Assembly: GCF_030128875.1 (NCBI RefSeq) | Contig: NZ_CP124620.1 | Span: 3,410,001 to 3,474,000, forward strand | DNA from: Stenotrophomonas sp. BIO128-Bstrain | GTDB taxonomy: Bacteria; Pseudomonadota; Gammaproteobacteria; Xanthomonadales; Xanthomonadaceae | Direction of reading: 5' to 3' | Length of the DNA stretch: 64,000 nt | Part shown: one piece after another, positions 44,729 through 53,138 of the stretch | Layout of the letters: each line of letters begins with the position of its first letter | How positions within the stretch are numbered: position 1 is the stretch's first letter | Position numbers and translations under genes: made by a program | Notes under the pieces: generated by a model | What the model was told of the DNA's origin: nothing | Databases searched by the model: none | The model's input: the letters and a program-made list of their open reading frames with translations, nothing else

Positions 44729-46057
44729 TCATGCACGCGCCCACGCCGGAAACGCGTCCGGCAGCAGCTGCCACAGCAGCGGCCCGGCACGCAGTTCCTC
44801 ATCGTTGAGCAGGCAGGCATCCAGTTCGGCGCGCACCGCGGGTTCGTCCATCGCCACCCCGATCACCGCCAGCTCCTGGCGGCGGTCGCCCCACCAGGGA
44901 TGCCACAGTTTACGCATCGCCTGGTACTCGCCGGCATCGCCGACCTGTTCCACGCTGGGCATCGGCGCGGTCCAGCACGCCGCCTGCTGGCGGGACCAGC
45001 CGATATCCGTATAGGGCACGCGCGTGGGCGGCAGCACCGGCGCGGTGTTTTCCAGGCCGGCCTCCATGCGCTCGCGCGAGGCATACCAGAAGCCGGCGGC
45101 CGAGGTCTGGGTGGCGGCACCGACGCTGGAGAGCTCGCCTACCCAGTCCATGCGGTTGGCCAGCCAGAAGAAACCCTTGCTGCGGATCACACTGCCCAGC
45201 CCGGTCTCCAGCAGCCGTGCGAAACGCTGCGGATGGAACGGCCGGCGCGAGCGGTAGACGAAGCTGGTGATGCCGTACTCCTCGGTCTCGGGCGTGTGCT
45301 GGCCACGCAGCGCCTGCATCCAGCCCGGCGCCAACTGCGCTTTGACGAAATCGTAGCGGCCGGTATCAAGCACCTCGTGCAGCGGCACATTGCCCTGCTC
45401 GGACAGCACCAGCCGCGCATCGCGGTTCATCGCACGCAGCACGGCGAGCGTGGACTGCAGCGTGTCATCGTCGATCAGATCACACTTGCTCACCACGATC
45501 ACGTTGGCGAACTCGATCTGCTCGGCGAGCAGATTCACGACACCGCGGTCGTCGTCCTCACCGGCCTGCTGGCCGCGGTCGATCAGCCGGTCACTTGAGC
45601 CGAAGTCGTGCAGGAACCGCGCGCCATCGACCACCGTCACCAGCGTATCCAGCCGCGCGATGTCGCTGAGGCTGAAGCCATCCTCATCGCGCACCGAGAA
45701 GGTTGCCGCGACCGGCATCGGCTCGGCGATCCCGGTCGACTCGATCAGCAGGTAGTCGTAGCGCCCCTCCGCCGCGAGCCGGCGCACCTCCTGCAGCAGG
45801 TCATCGCGCAGCGTGCAGCAGATGCAGCCATTGCTGAACTCCACCAGCGTCTCCTCGGTGCGGCTCAGCGCGGCGCCACCCTCGCGCACCAGCTGTGCAT
45901 CGACGTTTATCTCGCTCATGTCGTTGACGATCACCGCGACCCGGCGGCCCTCGCGGTTGCGCAGCAGCTGATTGAGCAGAGTGGTCTTGCCGGCGCCCAG
46001 GAAGCCGGACAGCACGGTCACCGGCAGACGCGAATCAAAGGAGGCAGAGGCAGTCAT
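44729..46057 (-). CDS. zigA: COG0523 (CobW-type) GTPase, ZigA-like zinc metallochaperone
   Basis: 443-residue G3E GTPase. GFLGAGKTT (18-26) is Walker A, the metal-binding GCICC (Cys78, Cys80, Cys81) is diagnostic, and SKCDLID serves guanine recognition. A CobW C-terminal domain (about 280-395) follows. Zinc-limited COG0523 proteins deliver zinc to client enzymes. The Zur-type palindrome 26 bp upstream of the start supports a zinc-starvation role. ATG 46057 is chosen because the open frame further upstream crosses that palindrome. Confidence 0.85.
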   Translation of the reverse strand: MTASASFDSRLPVTVLSGFLGAGKTTLLNQLLRNREGRRVAVIVNDMSEINVDAQLVREGGAALSRTEETLVEFSNGCICCTLRDDLLQEVRRLAAEGRYDYLLIESTGIAEPMPVAATFSVRDEDGFSLSDIARLDTLVTVVDGARFLHDFGSSDRLIDRGQQAGEDDDRGVVNLLAEQIEFANVIVVSKCDLIDDDTLQSTLAVLRAMNRDARLVLSEQGNVPLHEVLDTGRYDFVKAQLAPGWMQALRGQHTPETEEYGITSFVYRSRRPFHPQRFARLLETGLGSVIRSKGFFWLANRMDWVGELSSVGAATQTSAAGFWYASRERMEAGLENTAPVLPPTRVPYTDIGWSRQQAACWTAPMPSVEQVGDAGEYQAMRKLWHPWWGDRRQELAVIGVAMDEPAVRAELDACLLNDEELRAGPLLWQLLPDAFPAWARA

Positions 46058-46082
46058 GGCAGAGCAGGTCAGGAAGGGGAAT

Positions 46083-46105
46083 GAAATGTTACTATATAAC
46101 ATTCA
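46083..46105. promoter_or_regulatory. Zur box between divergent zigA-like and merC-like genes
   Basis: AATGTTA-CTATA-TAACATT (46085-46103) is a palindrome with perfect 7-bp arms around five bases, and the flanks extend it toward GAAATGTTA at 46083. It matches the gamma/beta-proteobacterial Zur consensus (GTTATA-type dyad). Its location between a COG0523 GTPase and a MerC-like gene suggests that one Zur dimer site represses both when zinc is replete. Confidence 0.85.
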
Positions 46106-46127
46106 CTGACCAAGACCCCCACGCCCC

Positions 46128-46499
46128 ATGAAGCGATCCTCTGCCCTGTTGGATGCCGGCGCCATTGCGCTTTCCGGCCTATGCCTGCTGCACTGCCTGG
46201 CCCTGCCGCTGCTCGCGGCGATGCTCCCGCTGATGGGCGTGTGGGCCCAGGCCGAGTGGGTGCATGCCCTGTTTGTGGCCATCGCCGCGCCGGTGACCGG
46301 CTTCGCGTTGTGGCGCGCCCACCGCCAGCATCGCCTGCCCGTGCTGGCGATGGCCGGCGCGTCGATCGGGCTCCTGTTGCTGCTGGCCGGCGCCATGGGA
46401 TGGCCGAGCCACGATGCCGAGACCCGGATGACCGTGGTCGGCAGCCTGCTGCTGGCCAGCACGCATGTGTGGAATGCCTGGCGGCGGCACCGGCATTGA
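46128..46499 (+). CDS. MerC domain inner-membrane protein
   Basis: 123 residues with four predicted membrane helices (about 10-32, 40-58, 66-86 and 94-112). The MerC pattern LSGLCLLHCLALPLL with its Cys-x3-Cys-like pair (Cys19, Cys23) near the first helix is present. MerC proteins move mercuric or other soft metal ions; solitary Zur-regulated copies occur in zinc-responsive loci, and the Zur box upstream fits a zinc role rather than mercury resistance (no other mer gene is here). Confidence 0.82.
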   Translation: MKRSSALLDAGAIALSGLCLLHCLALPLLAAMLPLMGVWAQAEWVHALFVAIAAPVTGFALWRAHRQHRLPVLAMAGASIGLLLLLAGAMGWPSHDAETRMTVVGSLLLASTHVWNAWRRHRH

Positions 46500-46513
46500 G
46501 CGGACGGCCCCGC

Positions 46514-46825
46514 TCAGTGCTTGAACATCATCCCGACCAGGAACAGCACCAGCGGCGCCGCACTGAGCACTGCACCCACGATGCCCAGCCACGGCCAGCG
46601 CTCCTGGCGCACGCGCGAGCCGACCGTGGCGATCAGGCCCACGGCTGCTGAAGCGAGTACGCCGATCGAGACGCCGGTGGTGCTGGCGCCGGCGGTGGCG
46701 ATGTGGGCGGCGGCCGCCCCGACGGGAAGGCCGAAGAAGCTGACCAGGCCAAGCAGCGGTAGCCGTTGAGCCGACATCGGTGCGACAGACGATGAGCGCG
46801 GCGCTTGCGGAGAATCTGGCGGCAC
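46514..46825 (-). CDS. Small hypothetical membrane protein (103 aa)
   Basis: 103 residues with three hydrophobic segments (about 22-42, 46-64 and 76-98). The proposed start is GTG 46825, preceded by CAGGAGAC at ideal spacing; an internal ATG 46777 (MSAQRLP) is an alternative giving 87 residues. Gly/Ala/Thr-rich helices resemble small DUF4190-type proteins but I make no firm assignment. Convergent with the merC-like gene. Confidence 0.6.
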   Translation of the reverse strand: MPPDSPQAPRSSSVAPMSAQRLPLLGLVSFFGLPVGAAAAHIATAGASTTGVSIGVLASAAVGLIATVGSRVRQERWPWLGIVGAVLSAAPLVLFLVGMMFKH

Positions 46826-46952
46826 GAGGGGTCTCCTGAGAATCGCGCCACCGTACACCATTGCCTGCCGACGACGGGGCACGGGGCACGCAGACGGCAT
46901 CTTTTCACGCCGTGTTGGACAATGCTCCCACACCCGCCGCCAAGGATCTGCC

Positions 46953-47372
46953 ATGCGTGTACTGCCCAGCCTGCTCTTCCTGTCGCCGCTGCTGTTGACC
47001 GGCTGCGGCAAGGACAACAGCGCCGGCGTGTTCTCCTCCGATCCGATGCTCGGCTGCTATGCCACCCACGCGCGCAAGCCCGCCGAATTCCGCATCGAGC
47101 AGCAGAGCGGCCAGTACTACGTGTCCTTCAACCGCGATGAGCAATGGCAGCGCGATGCCACGCCGCTGCAGGAATCCAGCCGCGCCGAGATCGCCCAGTT
47201 CTTCCGCGACGATGCCGACCAGATCAACAAAGCGCTGGTCCGCCCCGGTGGCGGCTTCGGCATCTTCAAATTCAACCCGGGCGCCACGCTCAAGGGCAAG
47301 GCCAAGGACAGCGACTACATGGCGCTGGTGCTGATCGGCGCCGGCCCAGTGTTTCCGGTGAAGTGCCCCTGA
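46953..47372 (+). CDS. Lipoprotein of unknown function (139 aa)
   Basis: 139 residues with a lipoprotein signal: MRVLPSLLFLSPLLLTGC, lipidated Cys at residue 18. The mature domain includes DPMLGCYATHARKPAEFRIEQQ, a beta-rich segment with YYVSFNRDEQWQ, and a final KCP that may pair with the internal Cys. Not assigned to any family. It stands alone between divergent and convergent neighbours. Confidence 0.7.
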   Translation: MRVLPSLLFLSPLLLTGCGKDNSAGVFSSDPMLGCYATHARKPAEFRIEQQSGQYYVSFNRDEQWQRDATPLQESSRAEIAQFFRDDADQINKALVRPGGGFGIFKFNPGATLKGKAKDSDYMALVLIGAGPVFPVKCP

Positions 47373-47397
47373 TGGGCAAGGTTTCCGGATCCCGCCC

Positions 47398-47448
47398 ACC
47401 GGGCCACTGATAGGGGCGGCAACCGCCCGCCCGCACCGGTGGCCCGGT
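47398..47448. repeat. Nested REP-like hairpin next to the RAYT gene
   Basis: Outer arms ACCGGGCCAC (47398-47407) and GTGGCCCGGT (47439-47448) are exact complements. Inside them GGGCGG-CAA-CCGCCC (47414-47428) forms a second hairpin. Sequence and architecture differ from the GTAG-type SMAG elements elsewhere. It lies 73 bp past the 3' end of the transposase gene and could be its cognate element or an ordinary transcript end. Confidence 0.55.
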
Positions 47449-47520
47449 CCGCGACACCCATCCCCAACATCCCCGCCCGCGGTCGTACACAGGCGGGAAC
47501 CCCATCCCCATCTCCAACCC

Positions 47521-48006
47521 TCAGCCTGGCTCCTCCGGCTCGCGGCGACCGCGGTGGATCGAGCTGTATGGCCATTGCGTGGCATCCCTCACGTGCCCGT
47601 GCTTGACCGGGTTGTGGTGCACATAGGCCACGTGCCGTTGCAGGTCCTCGGCGTCAACGATCCGGTGCTCGCGGAAGCCGTTGTGCCATAGGGGCCGCAG
47701 GCTGCGGTCCCGCCGCAGCTGCAGCCGCGGATCAACCATCGGCAACTGCCGGTCGAAGATCGCCTGGACCTGCGCCCAACGGCGATGACCCTCCTCATCG
47801 CCCTCCGGCAATGTCCACACCCCATGCAGATGGTCCGGCAGCACCACGATCGCGTTGATCCGGAACGGCCGCGCCTGCTGCGCCACCCGGAACGCCAGCC
47901 GCAGGGTCTGCGCCTGTTCCACCAGCAGGCTGCTGCTGCGATCGCGCAGGTGCGCGCTGAAGAAGTAGGCGGTGCCGGTAGGCCAGAGGAGGTGGTCGTA
48001 GGACAT
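47521..48006 (-). CDS. REP-associated tyrosine transposase (RAYT)
   Basis: 161-residue single-copy HUH-type enzyme related to IS200/IS605 TnpA. The metal-binding HxH is His59/His61 in LPDHLHGVW, and the nucleophile is probably Tyr128 in AYVHHNPVKHG. FREHRI and the final YSSIHRG are also typical. RAYTs are domesticated and are thought to mobilise or maintain REP palindromes such as SMAG. ATG 48006 (MSYDHLLWP) is preferred to an upstream start. No terminal repeats or second ORF of a transposon are seen. Confidence 0.88.
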   Translation of the reverse strand: MSYDHLLWPTGTAYFFSAHLRDRSSSLLVEQAQTLRLAFRVAQQARPFRINAIVVLPDHLHGVWTLPEGDEEGHRRWAQVQAIFDRQLPMVDPRLQLRRDRSLRPLWHNGFREHRIVDAEDLQRHVAYVHHNPVKHGHVRDATQWPYSSIHRGRREPEEPG

Positions 48007-48164
48007 GGCCAAAGTATCCAAAGCTGCCGGCCGCACCGCGATCAGCGCACTCCCCGTGCGCACCTCGGACACCAGCGCATGCGCGGGTCGGACTCCCGGT
48101 CATGAATCGGTCGCATGAGGGCCGGCCAGGGGCATCTCAGGTACGATGCCCACCCCTGACTGAC

Positions 48165-49043
48165 ATGCCGCATGGCGTCTGCGCCGCGGCCCTGGATCCC
48201 GTGCCCCATTACACCGGCCCCCTGCTGACCCGCCCGCTCGCCGAGAGCCTGACCCGCGCCCGCGATGCCGGCACCGGGGAATGGACCGGCTCGCTCGACC
48301 TCGGCCGCTCCACCGGCACCGCCACGCTGGCGGCCGACCACTGGCAGTGGAAGGGCGAGACCTACGCCTATCCCGGCAAGACCAAGGACCGCACCCTGTA
48401 CTACTGGGACGGCGAGGAGTTCCTGGCGATCTCGCGCTTCGGCTCGGCGCTGATCAAGCTGGTGCCGACCGACTGGGACGCGCCGACCTTCGAGATCGAC
48501 GGCATCAAGATGCTGCCCAGCGCGCAGGTCTCCCCGTTCGAGGATGCCCGCCGCAAGGTCGCGTTGATCGCGCCGGCCGGCAAGACCGTGCTGGATACCT
48601 GCGGCGGCCTGGGCTACTTCGCGGCGTGCTGCCTGGAAGGCGGCGTCACGCGTATCCGCTCGTTCGAGAAGAACCCGGATGTGCTGTGGCTGCGCACCCT
48701 CAATCCGTGGTCGCCGGATCCGGACGCGGAGAGCAGCGGCGGTCGGCTGGCGCTGAGCCAGGGTGACGTGTCGCAGGAGATCGAAGGGCTGGAGACTGCC
48801 TCGGTCGACGCGATCCTGCACGATCCGCCGCGCTTCGGCATCGCCGGCGAACTGTATTCACAGGTGTTCTATGACCAGCTTGCGCGCGTCATCCGCAAGG
48901 GTGGCCGGATGTTCCATTACACCGGAGCGCCGAACAAACTGACCAGCGGCCGCGATGTGCCGCGCGAGGTCGCCAAGCGGCTGGAAAAGGCAGGCTTCAA
49001 GGCCGAGCTGGCGATGGATGGGGTGCTTGCAGTCAAGCGCTGA
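48165..49043 (+). CDS. SAM-dependent methyltransferase-like protein
   Basis: About 292 residues. An N-terminal beta-rich region (YTGPLLTRPLAESL, LGRSTGTATL, YYWDGEEF) precedes a Rossmann methyltransferase with SAM motif VLDTCGGLGYFAA and an acidic residue in RIRSFEKNP. The motif HDPPRFG stands at the catalytic NPPY-like position. This resembles predicted methyltransferases first noted in archaea; the substrate is unknown. Start uncertain: ATG 48165 is used, and GTG 48201 (VPHYTGP) is equally plausible. Confidence 0.75.
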   Translation: MPHGVCAAALDPVPHYTGPLLTRPLAESLTRARDAGTGEWTGSLDLGRSTGTATLAADHWQWKGETYAYPGKTKDRTLYYWDGEEFLAISRFGSALIKLVPTDWDAPTFEIDGIKMLPSAQVSPFEDARRKVALIAPAGKTVLDTCGGLGYFAACCLEGGVTRIRSFEKNPDVLWLRTLNPWSPDPDAESSGGRLALSQGDVSQEIEGLETASVDAILHDPPRFGIAGELYSQVFYDQLARVIRKGGRMFHYTGAPNKLTSGRDVPREVAKRLEKAGFKAELAMDGVLAVKR

Positions 49044-49055
49044 GAAAGGGGTTGG

Positions 49056-49232
49056 TCAACTGCCGCGTGGCAGTTTGGCCGCCCACATGTTGTCGACCAG
49101 ATTGGGGTAGCGCCGCCCGTTTTCCTCGGCGCGCTGACGTGCCGCATCCTTCTGCGCCTCGGAGAGCGGCTGCGACTTCTTCTTCCCGTTGGGACTGGGC
49201 TTCTTCCAGGGCGGTGTCTGGGACTGGCGCAT
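49056..49232 (-). CDS. Small basic hypothetical protein (58 aa)
   Basis: 58-residue lysine/arginine-rich protein (MRQSQTPPWKKPSPNGKKKS, then a helical SEAQKDAARQRAEENGRRYPNL). The composition suggests a nucleic-acid or ribosome contact, but no family is recognised. An ATG at 49232 is used; an upstream ATG adds an unrelated-looking extension. It lies between the methyltransferase and hydrolase genes. Confidence 0.5.
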   Translation of the reverse strand: MRQSQTPPWKKPSPNGKKKSQPLSEAQKDAARQRAEENGRRYPNLVDNMWAAKLPRGS

Positions 49233-49346
49233 GGACGGTCTCGTGTGGAGTAGCGCTGCATTAACGCTAGGCAGGTGCAGCGTACAAGAACGCCCGACAC
49301 GTGATCTCAACGTGCCGGGCGCGGACTACGAAGAACGACCTGCGAC

Positions 49347-50159
49347 TTACTTCTTCAAGAAGTCCAGGAGCGCCTTGTTGAACGCATCGGCATGGCTGGC
49401 ATTGCAGCCGTGCGGGGCGTCCTTCAGCACCACCACCTCACTACCCGCGATGGCCGCATGGGTGCGCTTGCCCGAGCCTTCGAACGGCACCGTGCCGTCG
49501 CTGTCACCATGCAGCACCAGGGTCGGCACCGTGACCTTCTTCAGGTCGCCGCGGAAATCGGTCGTGCCGAAGGCCTTCATGCAACCCAGCGCCGCGGTCT
49601 GGTCGGACTGCTGGCAGAGCGTGATGGCGGCCTGGCGCTCTTCCTCGCTGACCTTGAGCTCGCCGTTGGCGCTGAAGAAATCCTTGGTGAAGCCATCGAA
49701 GAACGTGTCACGGTCCTTCTCCAGGCCTTCGCGCATTTCATCGGCCTTTTCCTGGGTCAGTGGACCCTCGGGGTTGTCGCTGGTCTTGAGCATGTACGGC
49801 GGCACCGCCGAGGCGAACACCACGCTGTGCAGGCGCGATTCACCGTGCTTGGCGACATAGCGCGCCACTTCACCACCGCCCATCGAGAAGCCGACCAGGG
49901 TGGCGTCCTTCAGATCGAGATCCTCGAGCACACCGGCCAGATCATCGGCGAGCGTATCGTACTCGTAGCCATCGGCCGGCTTGTCCGAGCGCCCGAAGCC
50001 GCGGCGGTCGTAGGCCACCACGCGGTAGCCCGCATCGCGCAGCGCGGGAACCTGGGCCTTCCACGATTCGGCCGACAGCGGCCAGCCATGGATCAGGACC
50101 ACCGGACGGCCGGTACCACCGGAATCTTCAACGTGCAGGCGAACGCGGGAAGCAGCCAT
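49347..50159 (-). CDS. Alpha/beta hydrolase (non-haem chloroperoxidase/esterase type)
   Basis: 270-residue alpha/beta hydrolase. Oxyanion-hole HGWPLS near residue 24, nucleophile elbow GFSMGGGE with Ser92, an Asp in LHGDSDGTVP, and the catalytic His in DAPHGCNASHAD complete the triad. The N-terminal RVVAYDRRGFGRSDKP is typical of arylesterases annotated as cofactor-free chloroperoxidases, which hydrolyse esters and can perform perhydrolysis. AGGAGT precedes ATG 50159. Natural substrate unknown. Confidence 0.88.
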   Translation of the reverse strand: MAASRVRLHVEDSGGTGRPVVLIHGWPLSAESWKAQVPALRDAGYRVVAYDRRGFGRSDKPADGYEYDTLADDLAGVLEDLDLKDATLVGFSMGGGEVARYVAKHGESRLHSVVFASAVPPYMLKTSDNPEGPLTQEKADEMREGLEKDRDTFFDGFTKDFFSANGELKVSEEERQAAITLCQQSDQTAALGCMKAFGTTDFRGDLKKVTVPTLVLHGDSDGTVPFEGSGKRTHAAIAGSEVVVLKDAPHGCNASHADAFNKALLDFLKK

Positions 50160-50708
50160 GGGAACTCCTTGGAGCGATGGGGAAGGAAGGTTCGATCCTA
50201 GGCAGAGGGGGTTGGGTGAGCCGTGAAAGAAAGCGGCCGGGCGCTGACGTGGCGTGCACAGGGCTGACTGATACCGGCCGGGGCATTCAGCGGTGACAGG
50301 GAGGAATCGGCCCACGATCTCAGGATCTGCGACACCTCAGGACGATAGTTGCGATGGGGCATCGTCGAAAGTGGGAGCCGGTACATGGATTGTCGTGAGA
50401 TCACGCCGGAGGCTGCCACCGGCACGCCTGCCGGGCTGCCCTGCCCTGCCGAGGGCGCTTGCTGCGGGCTGGCTGTCACCCTGCTGCTGCATGGCCTGGG
50501 TGGGCACCCTGAATCCCGCGGGGCATTGAGCGCTGCGCTACAGCGGATCCCGTCGACTGTGCATTGTGCCGCCTGTGCGCGGTTGCTCGGAGGCGACGTC
50601 GTCAAGACATTGTCGTTACCTGGGCGTTGAGGTAGCCGATCCTCCCTGGACCCAAGACTTGATCGGATGGCGCTGCCTTGGACAGCACCATCCATCCATT
50701 GCCTATTA
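50160..50708. other. Intergenic stretch at the start of the accessory region
   Basis: 549 bp without a well supported gene. Two weak candidates exist: plus strand 50385-50630 (81 residues, Cys-rich, MDCREITPEAA) and minus strand 50198-50362 (54 residues, MPHRNYRPEVSQ). Neither has a clear ribosome site or a recognised family, and the second overlaps the hydrolase promoter. Composition becomes less GC-rich from about 50.6 kb, which may mark the edge of acquired DNA. Confidence 0.35.
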
Positions 50709-51602
50709 TTACTTCTGCAGAATCTCCGTGCGGTGGTACTCCATGTACACACGTTGCTCGGCGGATAGCGGCTTGATGACTGCCGGCTGGCCGAGTCCCC
50801 AGCGCTTCTGCACTTCGGCGGGCAGTCGCTTGCTGACGATGAGCTCTCCGGCATCGTCGAACGAGATAAATCCCTTATCGAACAAGCGATCCACATGCGG
50901 CGAGAGCAGCAATCCGTTGTTCCCATCTAGCCGTGCCGTGTTGTCACTCTTTGACCAGGGTCTGATATGGCTTGCAGTGAGAAAACGCTGATCGTCCAAC
51001 CCAGTAACGCGGCATCGCACTTCGGTTGCGCCCACGCGTTGGCGGAACATCCCTTGCCCTCTGCGGGCCTTGATCAGCTGCTCCTTCTCCGTCGCTGTCA
51101 GACTCTTGTCCTGACGAATCGCGTTTGTCGCGGCATCTGCGATCCCATCCTCACCTTGTTCACCGATAAGTGAAAGAAGCGCCTTAGCCAAGGGAAGAGG
51201 GATATGGGCCAGGTAGACCTGGTTTGCGTCTCCGTTGGACTGGAGCGGCGAGTACTTGTCAGGCAACAGCGGCGCCAAGGTATCCATGTGGTCTCGAGGG
51301 CGCAGCTTGGCTTCAAGAAGCGTGTAGTCGACTTTTACGTACCAGCCTTTTTCCGTCCAATTGGGGTCAGCCGTCTTGAACTCAGCAGGCTTGTTCCGAC
51401 TCTTGTGCGGCTCCAAAACGACGGCCAGCGCTTGGATGTAGGTATCTACGAACGAAAAGACAATGTCGCCCGGCTGGACCTTCGTCATGTTGTCGTAGAA
51501 CTCGCTCCTTACGCCGTCCTTTCTTTCCTTAGGTGACCACAAGTAGCCACCGTTCAGCGCGATCTTGAAGGTCTTGTTCTGGTTAACCCACCAATAGTTC
51601 AT
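50709..51602 (-). CDS. EVE-like domain / HNH endonuclease
   Basis: 297 residues. The N-terminal part (about 1-140) begins MNYWWVNQNKTF with GGYLWSPK, VQPGDIVFSF and a C-terminal basic strand, the pattern of EVE/PUA-like modules that bind modified bases. The C-terminal part (about 185-275) is an HNH nuclease of the HNH_2 type: CRVTGLDD, ASHIRPWSK, NGLLLSPHVDRLFD. EVE-HNH fusions are known as modification-dependent (type IV) restriction enzymes; a defence role is inferred. AGGA precedes ATG 51602; an ATG eight codons upstream is possible. Less GC-rich than neighbours. Confidence 0.78.
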   Translation of the reverse strand: MNYWWVNQNKTFKIALNGGYLWSPKERKDGVRSEFYDNMTKVQPGDIVFSFVDTYIQALAVVLEPHKSRNKPAEFKTADPNWTEKGWYVKVDYTLLEAKLRPRDHMDTLAPLLPDKYSPLQSNGDANQVYLAHIPLPLAKALLSLIGEQGEDGIADAATNAIRQDKSLTATEKEQLIKARRGQGMFRQRVGATEVRCRVTGLDDQRFLTASHIRPWSKSDNTARLDGNNGLLLSPHVDRLFDKGFISFDDAGELIVSKRLPAEVQKRWGLGQPAVIKPLSAEQRVYMEYHRTEILQK

Positions 51603-51988
51603 CCCTGTTCCTATCTCTTCAGTCATCAGCCCGCCTATTGACGGGTCGACTTGCGATAGTAACTAGCTATTGTCGTGTTTGGCACCATTTTGGCCGTGGA
51701 CACAGCGTTACTTAGGGACTCTGACGAGTCACCCTAAATTTCGCAGAAGGTTGGCCGATGTTGTTGTACCGACCTATCCGGAGCAGTTTTGCTGCCCTGG
51801 ATGTGGAGCGCTGGTGCGCGCAGATGCGACGGCCCCACCAAAGTGGCTGACTGGACGCTGTCGTGATGGCGCGTGCCGGACAGAGGTACTGTGCAGCGCC
51901 GAAGTGAGACGTCGACCGCGATTTACCTGCTCAGCGCATGACCAAAATGCGACCGGCCGCTTAGGGATCACCACACTTCGACGTAGCA
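51603..51988. other. Gap between HNH gene and beta-propeller gene
   Basis: 386 bp holding the HNH promoter and no convincing gene. A plus-strand frame contains CCPGCGALVRAD and several other Cys residues that could be a zinc-ribbon remnant, but it lacks a start with a ribosome site and runs into the terminator and the opposite gene, so I do not call it. Confidence 0.3.
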
Positions 51989-52022
51989 AGCTGCCCGGCG
52001 GCATATCTGCTACCGGGCAGCT
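51989..52022 (-). terminator. Hairpin after the interrupted beta-propeller gene
   Basis: AGCTGCCCGG (51989-51998) and CCGGGCAGCT (52013-52022) form a perfect 10-bp stem with a 14-base loop, 15 bp after the stop codon on the minus strand. No long T-run follows, so termination would be weak or Rho-assisted. Confidence 0.6.
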
Positions 52023-52806
52023 CGTCCCTACTATTTGTTACAGCGCAATCCGCGCAACGGACTCTTCACTACCCTTCGCCTCGCTGTCACCGTTCTTGAC
52101 GGTCACGTACAGCACGTTCTTCTTGGCATCCAGCGCCAAGCTGTTCGGGTGCGTAGGCACCGCGTACGTCGCCACCTGCTTGTAGGTGTCGCTGTTGTAT
52201 GCGGTCACCGTGCCGCCATCGCGGTTGGTCACGTACAGACGCTTGCGTTGTGCATCCAGCAGGATGCCCAGCGGGCCGGCATCGGTCGGGATGCTGGCCA
52301 GTTCCTTGCCGGTGGTACGGTCCAGCACCAGGACGCGCCGGCCCGGATGCTTCGATTCGAAGCCCGAGCTGCTGGCCTGGTACTTGCGGATCATCTCCGA
52401 GCCCTGGTCGGTCACGAACAGGCGCTTGCCGGCCGGATCCAGAGCGATGTTCATCGGCTGCTCCGCACTGACCTTGAAGCGCTGCTCGACCTTGCCGCTG
52501 TCGGAGCCGACAGTGACGACCTCGGCCAGCAGGTTGGACGTGTAGACGCGCTTGGCCTTGGCATCCAGCGCCAGACCCGGCGCCTTGGCATTGCCCAGGC
52601 CCGGAATGGTGTTGATGACCTTCAGCGACTGCGTATCCACCACGAACAGCACGCTGCCCTCGCCCGAGTGCCCGGTGACGTACAGGCGGTTGTTGGCGCC
52701 ATCAACGACCAGCTCGCGCAGATCGTGGGTATAGGCGGCCTTGCCATCCTTGCCGACCTTCTTTTCCATCAGCTGCACGATGCCGACGGATTTATTGGTA
52801 GCGGTG

Positions 52807-53138
52807 CGACGTCCCCCCGCTTTCAGTAGCGGAGCTGTTTGGAGCCCGGCTTTATCGTAGCGGTTTCACCGCCAGCTGTTGGGCATAGGCGGCAGGCGTT
52901 AGCCCGCCGAGCGATTTCTTCGGCCGCTCTTCGTTGTACTCCCGCCGCCAGCGCTCGATCTCGGTGCGCGCGCGACGTCCCCCCGCTTTCAGTAGCGGAG
53001 CTGTTTGGAGCCCGGCTTTATCGTAGCGGTTTCACCGCCAGCTGTTGGGCATAGGCGGCAGGCGTTAGCCCGCCGAGCGATTTCTTCGGCCGCTCTTCGT
53101 TGTACTCCCGCCGCCAGCGCTCGATCTCGGTGCGCGCG
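52807..53138. repeat. 166-bp tandem duplication of the IS right end
   Basis: 52807-52972 and 52973-53138 are identical as read, both starting CGACGTCCCCCC and ending GGTGCGCGCG. The second copy continues into the full IS. The repeat carries the terminal inverted repeat and the last 40 codons of orfB. Confidence 0.92.

Noticed and set aside
46128..46499. Mercury resistance operon
   Set aside because: Only a MerC-like gene is present; no merR, merA, merT or merP. The Zur box indicates zinc control.
50385..50630. 81-codon Cys-rich frame on the plus strand
   Set aside because: No clear ribosome site or family and only moderate codon bias; kept as a weak candidate in the intergenic entry.
51670..52185. 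171-codon plus-strand frame with several Cys pairs
   Set aside because: No ribosome site, crosses the hairpin and overlaps the 3' part of the propeller gene; only a possible zinc-ribbon remnant.
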